The notes beneath the pieces are model-generated. The model was not told the origin of the DNA and did not search any database. It was given only the letters and a program-made list of their open reading frames with translations. Shown one piece after another: positions 33,154 through 41,440 of a DNA stretch of 64,000 nt. Position 1 is the stretch's first letter; each line of letters opens with the position of its first letter. The stretch comes from Undibacterium pigrum (GTDB taxonomy: Bacteria; Pseudomonadota; Gammaproteobacteria; Burkholderiales; Burkholderiaceae_D). A program made the position numbers and the translations under genes. The stretch spans positions 1 through 64,000 of the forward strand of contig NZ_QJKB01000011.1 of NCBI RefSeq assembly GCF_003201815.1. The letters are read 5' to 3'.

Positions 33154-33690
33154 ATGACAAAGCGTAGACTGGTATTGACAGGCCTGGGCGTATCTTTGCT
33201 GGCTGCAGCAGGCGCTGTGGCTTATCGCAAGTCCACCGTAGTCATCACTACAATTGCAGATATGCAGGCAAAACTTGCCAGTCTGAAATTGAATAAACTG
33301 GACAGTCTATCCGGCTGGCAGCCCTATAAAGTCTTTGTGCACCTGGCGCAGAGCATAGAGTATTCGATGACGGGTTACCCGGAAATGAAACCGCTTGCCT
33401 TTCAGAAAACAGCAGGCAGTGCCGCCTTTTATGCTTTTTCAGTCGCCGGTGCGATGACACATAATCTGACTGAGCCCATACCAGGTGCGCCAGCAATTAC
33501 TGAGAGTGGCGACGTGAATGCCGGTATCGATATGCTGATCGCGGCATTACAGAAATTTGAAAACCATGCGGGTGAGATCAAGCCGCATTTTGCTTATGGC
33601 AGTTTGAGCAAGGCAGAGTTTGCCCAGGCCCATGTCATGCATATAGAGAATCATTTGAAGCTCATTCAGACTACACAGTCCGTGGCTTGA
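33154..33690 (+). CDS. DUF1569-family protein with an N-terminal anchor
   Basis: The 178-residue protein begins with a Tat-like or membrane-anchor segment (TKRRLVLTGLGVSLLAAAGAVAY). A DUF1569 domain follows: YKVFVHLAQSIEYSMTGYP and HFAYGSLSKAEFAQAHVMHIENHLKLI. DUF1569 is a DinB-like helical bundle with three putative metal-binding histidines, seen here as H in VHLAQ, HVMH and HIENH. Function unknown. GGAG lies 10-13 bases before the start. Confidence 0.82.
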   Translation: MTKRRLVLTGLGVSLLAAAGAVAYRKSTVVITTIADMQAKLASLKLNKLDSLSGWQPYKVFVHLAQSIEYSMTGYPEMKPLAFQKTAGSAAFYAFSVAGAMTHNLTEPIPGAPAITESGDVNAGIDMLIAALQKFENHAGEIKPHFAYGSLSKAEFAQAHVMHIENHLKLIQTTQSVA

Positions 33691-33731
33691 ATCTGGAACT
33701 GGAATGAACTTTGACCGCTAATTTGTCTGGA

Positions 33732-35069
33732 ATGAATTTGAATCAAGAAAATGACTGGGTAGCACGCAGCCTGCAACATGTATGGCATCCGTGTACCCAG
33801 ATGCAGCATCATGAAACCGTGCCGCTGATCCCCGTCAGCCATGGCCGTGGTGCATGGCTGTTTGACATGGAAGGCAAGCGTTATCTTGACGCCATCAGTT
33901 CCTGGTGGGTCAATCTGTTTGGACATGCCAATCCACGCATTAACGCAGAATTGAAAGACCAGCTCGATAAGCTGGAACATGCGATGCTGGCTGGTTTTAC
34001 CCATGCGCCTGTGGTTGAATTATCAGAAAAACTGGCGGCCCTGACTAATCATGCCCTCGGCCATTGCTTCTATGCGTCGGATGGCGCATCTGCAGTCGAG
34101 ATCGCCCTGAAGATGAGCTTCCATGCCTGGCGCAATGGTGGCCAGACTGAAAAACAAGAGTTTATTTGCATACAGGGCAGCTACCATGGTGAAACCGTGG
34201 GGGCTCTGGCGGTAACTGATGTCAGCTTGTTCCGCGAAGCCTATGGCCCCATGTTGCAGCGCGCCCATGTCCTTGCTTCACCGGATGCGCGTCTGGCTGA
34301 GGCTGGAGAAACTGCTGCCGATGTGGCCCTGCGCGCCGCTGCCGCACTGGAAGCCAAATTGCAGGAACGTGCAGGCAAGATTGCTGCCGTCATCATAGAA
34401 CCACTGGTGCAATGTGCGACCGGCATGGCCATGCATGATCCAGTCTATCTGAAGCGTTTGCGTGAATTGTGCGACCAGTATCAGGTGCATCTGATTGCTG
34501 ATGAAATTGCCGTAGGCTGTGGCCGCACTGGTACTTTCTTTGCCTGTGAATCTGCAAGCATCTGGCCAGATTTTTTATGCCTGTCGAAAGGTATCAGCGG
34601 TGGTTATTTACCACTGTCGCTGGTGATGACGACGGATACTGTCTATCAGGCATTTTATGATGCAGATGTAAGGCGCGGCTTCCTGCATTCGCATTCCTAC
34701 ACCGGTAACCCGCTGGCATGCCGTGCGGCGCTGGCGACACTGGCGATATTTGAAGATGACAAGGTTTTGCAAAAGAACCGCGTCAAGGCAGAATTCTTGA
34801 ACACTGCTTTTGCCGATTTGAAAAATGATGTGCGCGTGCGCCACTTCCGCCAGCAAGGCATGATACTCGCCTTTGATGCGGTGGTCGATGATGCAGAACG
34901 CGCAGCAACATTTTCACGCCGCTTTTTTGCAGCGGCCCTGAAGCAGGAATTATTAATGCGGCCCATAGGCCGCACAGTCTATATGATGCCGCCCTACATC
35001 CTTGAGCAGGATGAAATGAGCTTGCTGGCACATAAAACCAGACTGGTATTTGAAGAGGTAATGGCATGA
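33732..35069 (+). CDS. bioA: Adenosylmethionine-8-amino-7-oxononanoate aminotransferase
   Basis: The 445-residue PLP aminotransferase makes 7,8-diaminopelargonate from KAPA using S-adenosylmethionine. The N-terminal HVWHPCTQM and YLDAISSWWVNLFGHANPRIN are the BioA signature. The PLP lysine is in CLSKGISGGYLPL, preceded by LIADEIAVGCGRTGTFFAC. I choose the ATG at 33732; a TTG at 33711 in frame is possible. The stop overlaps the bioF start (ATGA). Confidence 0.95.
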   Translation: MNLNQENDWVARSLQHVWHPCTQMQHHETVPLIPVSHGRGAWLFDMEGKRYLDAISSWWVNLFGHANPRINAELKDQLDKLEHAMLAGFTHAPVVELSEKLAALTNHALGHCFYASDGASAVEIALKMSFHAWRNGGQTEKQEFICIQGSYHGETVGALAVTDVSLFREAYGPMLQRAHVLASPDARLAEAGETAADVALRAAAALEAKLQERAGKIAAVIIEPLVQCATGMAMHDPVYLKRLRELCDQYQVHLIADEIAVGCGRTGTFFACESASIWPDFLCLSKGISGGYLPLSLVMTTDTVYQAFYDADVRRGFLHSHSYTGNPLACRAALATLAIFEDDKVLQKNRVKAEFLNTAFADLKNDVRVRHFRQQGMILAFDAVVDDAERAATFSRRFFAAALKQELLMRPIGRTVYMMPPYILEQDEMSLLAHKTRLVFEEVMA

Positions 35070-36331
35070 CAGATGGCAGCAAGAATAATCCAGGCATACG
35101 CATAGCGACTCAGCGCAAATCCTTGATACAGGGTTTGCAGCAAGAGCTGGCCGTGCTGGATCAAAAACATTTATTGCGTCAAAGGCGCACGGTAGAAACA
35201 CCATCAGCACCAAACATGAAAGTCGATGGCCGTGACTTGCTGGCGTTTTGCAGCAATGATTACCTCGGTCTGGCAGCACATCCAAAACTGGCAGAAGCCA
35301 TGCAGGAAGGTGCAGCGCTGTACGGCGTAGGCAGTGGTGCCTCGCACCTCATCAGTGGTCATAGCCGTGCCCATGCGGTGCTGGAAGAACGCCTGGCCGA
35401 GTTTGTCTCACCGCACATCGATAATGCCCGCGCCCTGTATTTTTGCACGGGCTATATGGCCAATCTGGCGGTCATCACCGCACTGGCCATCAATAAAGAC
35501 ACCACAGTATTTTCTGAAGCCCTGAACCATGCATCCCTGATTGATGGTGCGCGCCTCTCGCGTGCCACCGTGCAGGTATTCCCGCACCGCGATTACACGG
35601 CACTGGAACGCATGCTGCAACAATGCAAGACCAAGCACAGGGTAGTCGTTACTGATAGCGTCTTCAGCATGGATGGCAATATCGCAGAACTGGGAGCCCT
35701 GCTGGCAATTTGCGAACGTTATGATGCCTGGCTCATCGTCGATGATGCGCATGGTTTTGGTGTGCTGGGCCAGCATGGCCGTGGCGTGCTGGAGCACCTG
35801 AATATCAAGTCACCGAATCTGGTTTACATGGGTACGCTGGGCAAGGCCGCTGGCGTCGGCGGCGCTTTTGTTGCGGCTGACGCGACCGTGATTGAGTGGC
35901 TGGTGCAGCGCGCCCGTTCCTATATTTATACGACCGCTGCCGCACCGGCACTGGCGCATGCACTGCTGACCAGCATAGACATTATTGCAGGCGAAGAAGG
36001 CCAGCAAAGACGTGCGCATCTGCAAAAGCTGATAGGCCTGTTCCGCGATGGCCTGCATCTGCAAGTCTGGCAGGGCATGCCATCTGACACAGCGATACAA
36101 CCCGTCCTCATCGGTGACAATGCCGCTATGCTGAGGGTAGCTGGCAATCTTATGGACCAGGGCTTGTGGGTAGGGGCGATACGCCCGCCTACCGTGCCTG
36201 TTGGTACGGCACGCCTGCGTGTGACCCTGTCTGCTGCGCATACAGAAATCCAGGTCCTGCAACTGGTGCAGGCGATTAACCGTCTGGACCAGATGAGTTA
36301 TGTGGCCCAGTGTTTTGCCGAGGTGGCCTGA
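35066..36331 (+). CDS. bioF: 8-Amino-7-oxononanoate synthase
   Basis: The 421-residue alpha-oxoamine synthase condenses pimeloyl-CoA or pimeloyl-ACP with alanine. CSNDYLGLAAHPK, GVGSGASHLISGHSRAHAVLEERLAEF, IVDDAHGFGVLGQHGRGVLEH and the PLP lysine in MGTLGKAAGVGGAFVA are all present. It overlaps bioA by four bases and bioD by one base (TGATG), so the genes are translationally coupled. The N-terminal 25 residues are slightly longer than usual. Confidence 0.95.
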   Translation: MTDGSKNNPGIRIATQRKSLIQGLQQELAVLDQKHLLRQRRTVETPSAPNMKVDGRDLLAFCSNDYLGLAAHPKLAEAMQEGAALYGVGSGASHLISGHSRAHAVLEERLAEFVSPHIDNARALYFCTGYMANLAVITALAINKDTTVFSEALNHASLIDGARLSRATVQVFPHRDYTALERMLQQCKTKHRVVVTDSVFSMDGNIAELGALLAICERYDAWLIVDDAHGFGVLGQHGRGVLEHLNIKSPNLVYMGTLGKAAGVGGAFVAADATVIEWLVQRARSYIYTTAAAPALAHALLTSIDIIAGEEGQQRRAHLQKLIGLFRDGLHLQVWQGMPSDTAIQPVLIGDNAAMLRVAGNLMDQGLWVGAIRPPTVPVGTARLRVTLSAAHTEIQVLQLVQAINRLDQMSYVAQCFAEVA

Positions 36332-37026
36332 TGCAAAAGCGGCGGCATGACTTTTTCGTGACTGGTACTGATACAGAGATAGGTAAGACGCTGGTCAGTG
36401 CTGCCATGCTGCATGCAATGCAGGTGCAAGGCTTGCGAAGCGTAGGCATGAAGCCGATCGCTGCCGGAGCAGAAATGCGTGATGGCGTCTTGCATAATGA
36501 AGATGTGGACATGCTGGTCGCCGCTGCCTGTGTCAAGGCAGAGCTGGCCCTGGTTTGTCCTTACCTGATGCAGACACCGGCAGCGCCGCATATCGTCGCT
36601 GAGCTGGAGCATGTAAATATAGAACTGCCGCATATCGTCAACAGCTTTCAACAGCTGCGTGCACAGGCAGATGCAGTGGTAGTGGAAGGCGTAGGCGGAT
36701 TTTGCGTACCCCTGAATGCGCAGGTGACTACCGCAGACATGGCGCAAGCGCTGGATTTGCCCGTGATACTGGTGGTTGGCATGCGCCTCGGATGCATCAA
36801 TCATGCATTGCTGACGGTTGAAGCCATCGCCGCCCGCGGCCTGAAGCTGGCAGGCTGGGTTGCCAATACCGTTGATGCCAACATGCTGTACCCGCAAGAA
36901 AATATTGCCGCCCTGCGTGAGCGCGTAGCAGCACCCATGCTGGGGCATATTCCCCGTTTGAATGTTCCAGATCATGAGAAGGCAAAAACTGCTGCCTCGT
37001 ATCTGGATTTGAGTCAATTGAAGTAA
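36331..37026 (+). CDS. bioD: Dethiobiotin synthetase
   Basis: The 231-residue ATP-dependent enzyme closes the ureido ring of dethiobiotin from diaminopelargonate and CO2. The P-loop is FVTGTDTEIGKTLVSAA, and the conserved GMKPIAAG and VEGVGGFCVPLN segments follow. It begins on the last base of bioF and ends 12 bases before bioB. A long open frame on the opposite strand here is a codon shadow of this gene. Confidence 0.95.
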   Translation: MQKRRHDFFVTGTDTEIGKTLVSAAMLHAMQVQGLRSVGMKPIAAGAEMRDGVLHNEDVDMLVAAACVKAELALVCPYLMQTPAAPHIVAELEHVNIELPHIVNSFQQLRAQADAVVVEGVGGFCVPLNAQVTTADMAQALDLPVILVVGMRLGCINHALLTVEAIAARGLKLAGWVANTVDANMLYPQENIAALRERVAAPMLGHIPRLNVPDHEKAKTAASYLDLSQLK

Positions 37027-37038
37027 AAGGAAACAAAG

Positions 37039-38067
37039 ATGCAAGCTACTGATACGACTTTGCAAACCATGCAATTCCAGCCACCGGTCAAGAAGATAGA
37101 AGCCGAGACCTGGCCCGTGGATGAAGTACTGGCCCTGTTTGATTTGCCCTTCAATGACTTGATGTTCAGGGCGCAAACTGCACACCGCGCCAACTTCCCT
37201 GATGGTGATGTGGAGCTGGCGACCCTCTTGTCCATCAAGACTGGTGGCTGCGAAGAAGATTGCGGCTACTGCCCGCAAGCGGCACGTTATGACACGGGTG
37301 TAGAAGCCAAGAAATTGCTGGATGTACGCGAAGTGCTGGATGCCGCCAAAGCCGCCCGCGAAAACGGCGCAACCCGTTTTTGCATGGGTGCAGCATGGCG
37401 TTCACCTAAAGACCGTGACATGGAAAAAGTAGAAACCATGGTGCGCGAAGTCAAGGCCATGGGTCTGGAAACTTGCGCGACTCTGGGCATGCTCAAGGAA
37501 GAACAGGCACAGCGCCTGAAAGATGCAGGTCTCGATTACTACAATCACAATCTCGATACCGCTCCTGAGTTTTACAGCAATGTGATTTCCACCCGCGATT
37601 ACCAGGACAGGCTGGACACTCTTGGTCATGTACGTAGTGCGGGTCTCAAAGTCTGTTGTGGTGGCATCGTAGGCATGGGTGAATCACGTCGCCAGCGCGC
37701 TGGCCTGATCGCGCAACTGGCGAACCTGAATCCCTATCCAGAATCCGTGCCTGTCAATCATCTGGTGCAGGTAGAAGGCACACCTTTGCATGGCCTGGAC
37801 CCGCTTGATCCGCTGGAATTTGTACGTACTATCGCTGTCGCCCGTATCACCATGCCCAAGGCGCGTGTGCGCTTGTCTGCTGGCCGTCGCCAGATGGGTG
37901 AGGCCGTGCAGGCCATGTGCTTTTTGGCTGGCGCAAATTCGATTTTCTACGGTGACAAATTGCTGACTACGGCTAATCCAGAAGCGCAGGATGATCGCGT
38001 GCTGCTCGACAAGCTGGGATTGAAGACGCGTGGCAAGGTCGAAGCGAAAGCTGGAAATTGTGGTTGA
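37039..38067 (+). CDS. bioB: Biotin synthase
   Basis: The 342-residue radical-SAM enzyme inserts sulfur into dethiobiotin. The CxxxCxxC motif is Cys71, Cys75 and Cys78 in GGCEEDCGYCPQ. The YNHNLDTAPEFY and KVCCGGIVGMGES regions and the late RLSAGRRQMGEAVQAMCF match BioB, including ligands of the second cluster. It is the last of four clustered biotin genes. liuD, whose product needs biotin, starts about 150 bases later. Confidence 0.97.
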   Translation: MQATDTTLQTMQFQPPVKKIEAETWPVDEVLALFDLPFNDLMFRAQTAHRANFPDGDVELATLLSIKTGGCEEDCGYCPQAARYDTGVEAKKLLDVREVLDAAKAARENGATRFCMGAAWRSPKDRDMEKVETMVREVKAMGLETCATLGMLKEEQAQRLKDAGLDYYNHNLDTAPEFYSNVISTRDYQDRLDTLGHVRSAGLKVCCGGIVGMGESRRQRAGLIAQLANLNPYPESVPVNHLVQVEGTPLHGLDPLDPLEFVRTIAVARITMPKARVRLSAGRRQMGEAVQAMCFLAGANSIFYGDKLLTTANPEAQDDRVLLDKLGLKTRGKVEAKAGNCG

Positions 38068-38220
38068 TTAAGAACTTGAAAAAGACCCTACTTCTTCAGC
38101 ACAGAGGCCACAGAGAAAAGATGGAGACACAGAGAAATGCATGTTTTTATTTAGCATTTTTTTGGTGATTGATTGAAAAAAATTATCGCAACTGATACAT
38201 CCACCCAAAAGGTTAGAGAC

Positions 38221-40221
38221 ATGTTTACCAAAATCCTTATCGCCAACCGTGGCGAAATTGCTTGCCGTGTTGCTGCTACCGCACGCCGCATGGGCATCAA
38301 GACTGTCGCTGTGTATTCCGAAGCCGATGCCAATGCCAAGCATGTCGCGGTTTGTGATGAGGCAGTCTTGATAGGCCCGGCTGCCGCCAAAGAGAGTTAT
38401 CTGCGTGCCGACAAGATCATAGAAGTCGCATTGGCGACTGGCGCGCAGGCAATACATCCTGGCTATGGCTTCCTGTCAGAAAACAGTGAATTTGCTGAAG
38501 CCTGCGCCAAAAATGGCATCGCCTTCATAGGCCCGCCAGCCTCGGCGATAGAAGCCATGGGCAGCAAATCTGCGGCGAAATCCCTGATGGAAAAGGCCAA
38601 TGTGCCACTGGTGCCTGGCTACCATGGTGATAATCAGGATGCCGATTTCCTGCATACTGAGGCTGACCGTATCGGTTACCCCGTCTTGCTGAAAGCCAGT
38701 GCTGGTGGTGGTGGCAAGGGCATGCGCGTTATCGAAAAATCTGCTGACTTCAAGGATGCACTGGCATCCTGCAAACGTGAAGCCATCAATTCTTTTGGTG
38801 ACGATAAAGTGCTGGCAGAAAAATATCTGCAAAGACCACGCCATATAGAAATACAGGTGTTTGCTGATACCCACGGTAACTGTGTCTATCTGTTTGAACG
38901 CGATTGTTCGGTACAGCGCCGCCATCAAAAAGTGTTGGAAGAAGCACCAGCGCCAGGCATGACGGCAGAACGCCGTGCGGCCATGGGTGATGCTGCCGTG
39001 GCTGCGGCAAAAGCAGTTGGTTATGTTGGTGCCGGTACGGTGGAATTCATCGCCAACCAGGATGGTTCTTTCTACTTCATGGAAATGAATACCCGTTTGC
39101 AGGTTGAACATCCGGTAACAGAAATGATCACTGGTACTGATCTGGTGGAATGGCAATTGCGTGTTGCTGCTGGCGAAAAACTGCCGTTGCAACAAAGCGA
39201 ATTACAGATACATGGTCATGCGATTGAAGCACGCGTGTATGCAGAAAATCCTGAAAAAGGTTTCCTGCCATCGATAGGTACTTTGCGTCATGCACGCACC
39301 CCTGTTGCGGTGAATTTTGAACTCGGTGGCGCGACTGATCCTGCGGCTTTCCGTATCGATAGTGGCGTGCGTGAAGGCGATACGATTTCGCCTTTCTATG
39401 ACCCCATGATCGCCAAGATGATAGTCTGGGGCAAGGACAGGAAAGAAGCACTGGCCCGCATGGCACAGGCGCTGGCGCAATACCAGATTGTCGGCCTGAG
39501 CAGCAATATCGCCTTCCTGTCGCGCCTGGTCACCAGCACGGCTTTTTCTGGCGCTGATCTGGATACCGGCCTGATAGAACGCAATCAGGCAGAACTATTC
39601 CCTGCACAGGTAGCCGCGAATTTGACGACGCTGGCACTGGCGGTTGTGTCCTTGCTGAATTCAGAAAAATCAGCAAAGGACAGCAATGACCCATGGCAAT
39701 CCAGCCACGGCTGGCGTATGAACAGCCTCATGCAACGTAGTCTGCAATTCACAGAAGAAGAGCAGACGCATGATGTGCAAGTGACTTATCTGGCAGATGG
39801 CTGGCAAGTGCAGGCAGGCGAATCGAAAGTGCAAGTCAGACTGGCATTGGCGCATGAAAATGATATCGTCATCAAGATTGCGAACCAGACCGTGGCTGCT
39901 ACCGTCGTGCGCGATGGTGAGCATTTCCACGTCTTCAGTCAAGGTAAACATACAGCCCTGCATTACATCGATGCACTGGCACATGCCGGTGAAGCCGAGG
40001 CTGAAACTGGCCGCCTGACTGCGCCCATGCCGGGCAAGATTGTTGCCGTCCTCGTCAACAAGGCGCAGGAAGTGAAGAAGGGCGATGCCCTGCTGATCAT
40101 GGAAGCGATGAAGATGGAACATACGATCTCTGCTCCGCACGATGGTGTCATTGATGAAGTCTTGTATGCGATTGGTGACCAGGTGACTGAGGGCGCGCAA
40201 TTGCTGGCTTTCCAGCAGTAA
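38221..40221 (+). CDS. liuD: 3-Methylcrotonyl-CoA carboxylase, biotin-carrying (alpha) subunit
   Basis: The 666-residue subunit has an N-terminal biotin carboxylase (ILIANRGEIACRV, KASAGGGGKGMRV, FMEMNTRLQVEHPVTE, residues ~1-450). A middle BT-like region and a C-terminal biotinyl domain follow, with the biotinylated lysine at residue 631 in EAMKMEHT. It carboxylates biotin for LiuB. I start at 38221, after GGTTAGAGAC, since this gives the standard MFTKILIANRGE start; the frame is open upstream from 38173. A strong terminator follows. Confidence 0.95.
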   Translation: MFTKILIANRGEIACRVAATARRMGIKTVAVYSEADANAKHVAVCDEAVLIGPAAAKESYLRADKIIEVALATGAQAIHPGYGFLSENSEFAEACAKNGIAFIGPPASAIEAMGSKSAAKSLMEKANVPLVPGYHGDNQDADFLHTEADRIGYPVLLKASAGGGGKGMRVIEKSADFKDALASCKREAINSFGDDKVLAEKYLQRPRHIEIQVFADTHGNCVYLFERDCSVQRRHQKVLEEAPAPGMTAERRAAMGDAAVAAAKAVGYVGAGTVEFIANQDGSFYFMEMNTRLQVEHPVTEMITGTDLVEWQLRVAAGEKLPLQQSELQIHGHAIEARVYAENPEKGFLPSIGTLRHARTPVAVNFELGGATDPAAFRIDSGVREGDTISPFYDPMIAKMIVWGKDRKEALARMAQALAQYQIVGLSSNIAFLSRLVTSTAFSGADLDTGLIERNQAELFPAQVAANLTTLALAVVSLLNSEKSAKDSNDPWQSSHGWRMNSLMQRSLQFTEEEQTHDVQVTYLADGWQVQAGESKVQVRLALAHENDIVIKIANQTVAATVVRDGEHFHVFSQGKHTALHYIDALAHAGEAEAETGRLTAPMPGKIVAVLVNKAQEVKKGDALLIMEAMKMEHTISAPHDGVIDEVLYAIGDQVTEGAQLLAFQQ

Positions 40222-40244
40222 GCTTGCCTGGAGTTTGTACCGTG

Positions 40245-40272
40245 AAGCCAGCACTGTTGTGCTGGCTTTTTT
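40245..40272 (+). terminator. Terminator closing the liu/bio gene run
   Basis: AAGCCAGCAC pairs perfectly with GTGCTGGCTT over the loop TGTT and is followed by T residues, 23 bases after the liuD stop. Confidence 0.92.
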
Positions 40273-40423
40273 TACTAAATGTTCAGCAAAAAAACAGATG
40301 CACCAGCAAATCACCCCGCTGTGTTACTTGTACAAATCGACAAGCAAGTCCATCATGAATACCTGAACAAGAAAAATCTGCAACTATGATTTTTCATTAC
40401 CTTGCCCAGACTTTGGAATCACC

Positions 40424-41152
40424 ATGACCGCACTCTCCATCAATATCAACAAAATCGCCTTGCTGCGCAATTCACGTGGCCGTAATTACCCTGATGTGCA
40501 AGCCTTTGCTGCGCGCTGCCTGGACCTAGGTGCACATGGCATTACCCTGCATCCGCGTCAGGATCAAAGGCATGCGCGGTATAGTGATGTGGAAACTCTG
40601 GGTGCGCTGTGCCAGGCGCGTGGGGTAGAGTTGAATGTCGAGGGTTATCCTGCGCCAGACTTCCTGGAAGTCGTGAAGCGCAACAAGCCTGCGCAATGCA
40701 CGCTGGTACCGGATGCGCCAGATCAACTCACTTCTGACCATGGCTGGGACTTGCGCAAGGATGCAGACTTTTTACGCCCCGTGCTGGCAGAACTCAAGGC
40801 GCTGGGCATACGTAGCAGTTTGTTTATTGACTACGACAACCAGGATATGCACTTGGCCAAAGAACTCGGTGCCGACCGGGTTGAGTTATATACCGAACCC
40901 TATGCTGAGCATTTTGGCACGGCAAAGGGCGATGAGATTTTTCAGGGCTTTGTGGCTGCCGCCAAACGTGCCCAGGATGCCGGTCTGGGGGTGAATGCAG
41001 GGCATGATCTGAACCTGGACAACCTTGCCAAATTCCTGACCATACCCGGCATACTGGAAGTCTCCATAGGCCATGCGGTCATCGTTGAGTGCCTGGAACA
41101 GGGCATTGCTGAAGTGCTCACAAAATACGCAAAAATTTGCCAGCCAGGCTAA
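40424..41152 (+). CDS. pdxJ: Pyridoxine 5'-phosphate synthase
   Basis: The 242-residue TIM-barrel enzyme makes pyridoxine 5'-phosphate from deoxyxylulose 5-phosphate and 3-amino-1-hydroxyacetone phosphate. LSININKIALLRNSRG, GITLHPRQDQRHA, LNVEGYP, CTLVPDAPDQLTSDHGWD and AGHDLNLDNL are family hallmarks. Unlike in many bacteria it is not next to recO or acpS here. It stands alone between the liu terminator and the chemosensory operon leader. Confidence 0.96.
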   Translation: MTALSININKIALLRNSRGRNYPDVQAFAARCLDLGAHGITLHPRQDQRHARYSDVETLGALCQARGVELNVEGYPAPDFLEVVKRNKPAQCTLVPDAPDQLTSDHGWDLRKDADFLRPVLAELKALGIRSSLFIDYDNQDMHLAKELGADRVELYTEPYAEHFGTAKGDEIFQGFVAAAKRAQDAGLGVNAGHDLNLDNLAKFLTIPGILEVSIGHAVIVECLEQGIAEVLTKYAKICQPG

Positions 41153-41278
41153 ATTTTGCATCTTTTGCATGAAAAAATAAAAAGCAAAAAAATGTTAACT
41201 TTTCCCTTGTGGCTTACAAATTCTTGAACTACATTGGGGTAACGGTGCTTTGCAAGAGGCACTGTGGTTGATGTACCG

Positions 41279-41304
41279 CCCTATGGAGGAGAACTCTCAT
41301 AGGG
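41279..41304 (+). promoter_or_regulatory. Upstream hairpin of the riboswitch leader
   Basis: CCCTATG (41279-41285) pairs with CATAGGG (41298-41304), and GAG/CTC can extend the stem. The left arm can alternatively pair with 41407-41416, beside the candidate terminator. Confidence 0.5.
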
Positions 41305-41307
41305 ATG

Positions 41308-41402
41308 TGCATCAGCGTTGTTTAAAGGCAAACCACCCGAAAGGCTGGGACGCAAAACTACAGGGCCCTCGCTGATCATGGCAGGGTAGCCAGATACCGT
41401 AA
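41308..41402 (+). promoter_or_regulatory. Cyclic-di-GMP-I (GEMM-I) riboswitch
   Basis: The leader of the chemosensory operon contains the ordered conserved elements of this class. GGCAAACC is followed by a GAAA tetraloop capped stem (CCACCC/GGCTGG with one mismatch), then the invariant GGGACGCAAA, a second stem (CCCT/AGGG), and the closing GGTAGCCAGATACCG. Order, spacing and tetraloop agree with the Vibrio Vc2 aptamer. c-di-GMP binding should therefore alter expression of the genes that follow. The boundaries are approximate. Confidence 0.9.
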
Positions 41403-41403
41403 T

Positions 41404-41420
41404 CCGCATAGGCGGTTTTT
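41404..41420 (+). terminator. Short hairpin with T run after the riboswitch
   Basis: CCGC-ATAG-GCGG is followed by five T residues, 21 bases before the first gene. The stem is short, but its place directly after the aptamer fits an expression platform based on termination. Confidence 0.5.
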
Positions 41421-41440
41421 CGTTAAGAGGTAGGTCGCTC

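Noticed and set aside
36298..37278. Long open frame (326 codons) on the minus strand opposite bioD and the start of bioB
   Set aside because: It lies fully antisense to well-supported enzymes, has Cys/His/Gln-rich low-quality composition and no ribosome-binding site.
41221..41300. A second, tandem c-di-GMP aptamer before the first
   Set aside because: The segment has a hairpin but lacks the GGGACGCAAA and GAAA-loop elements.
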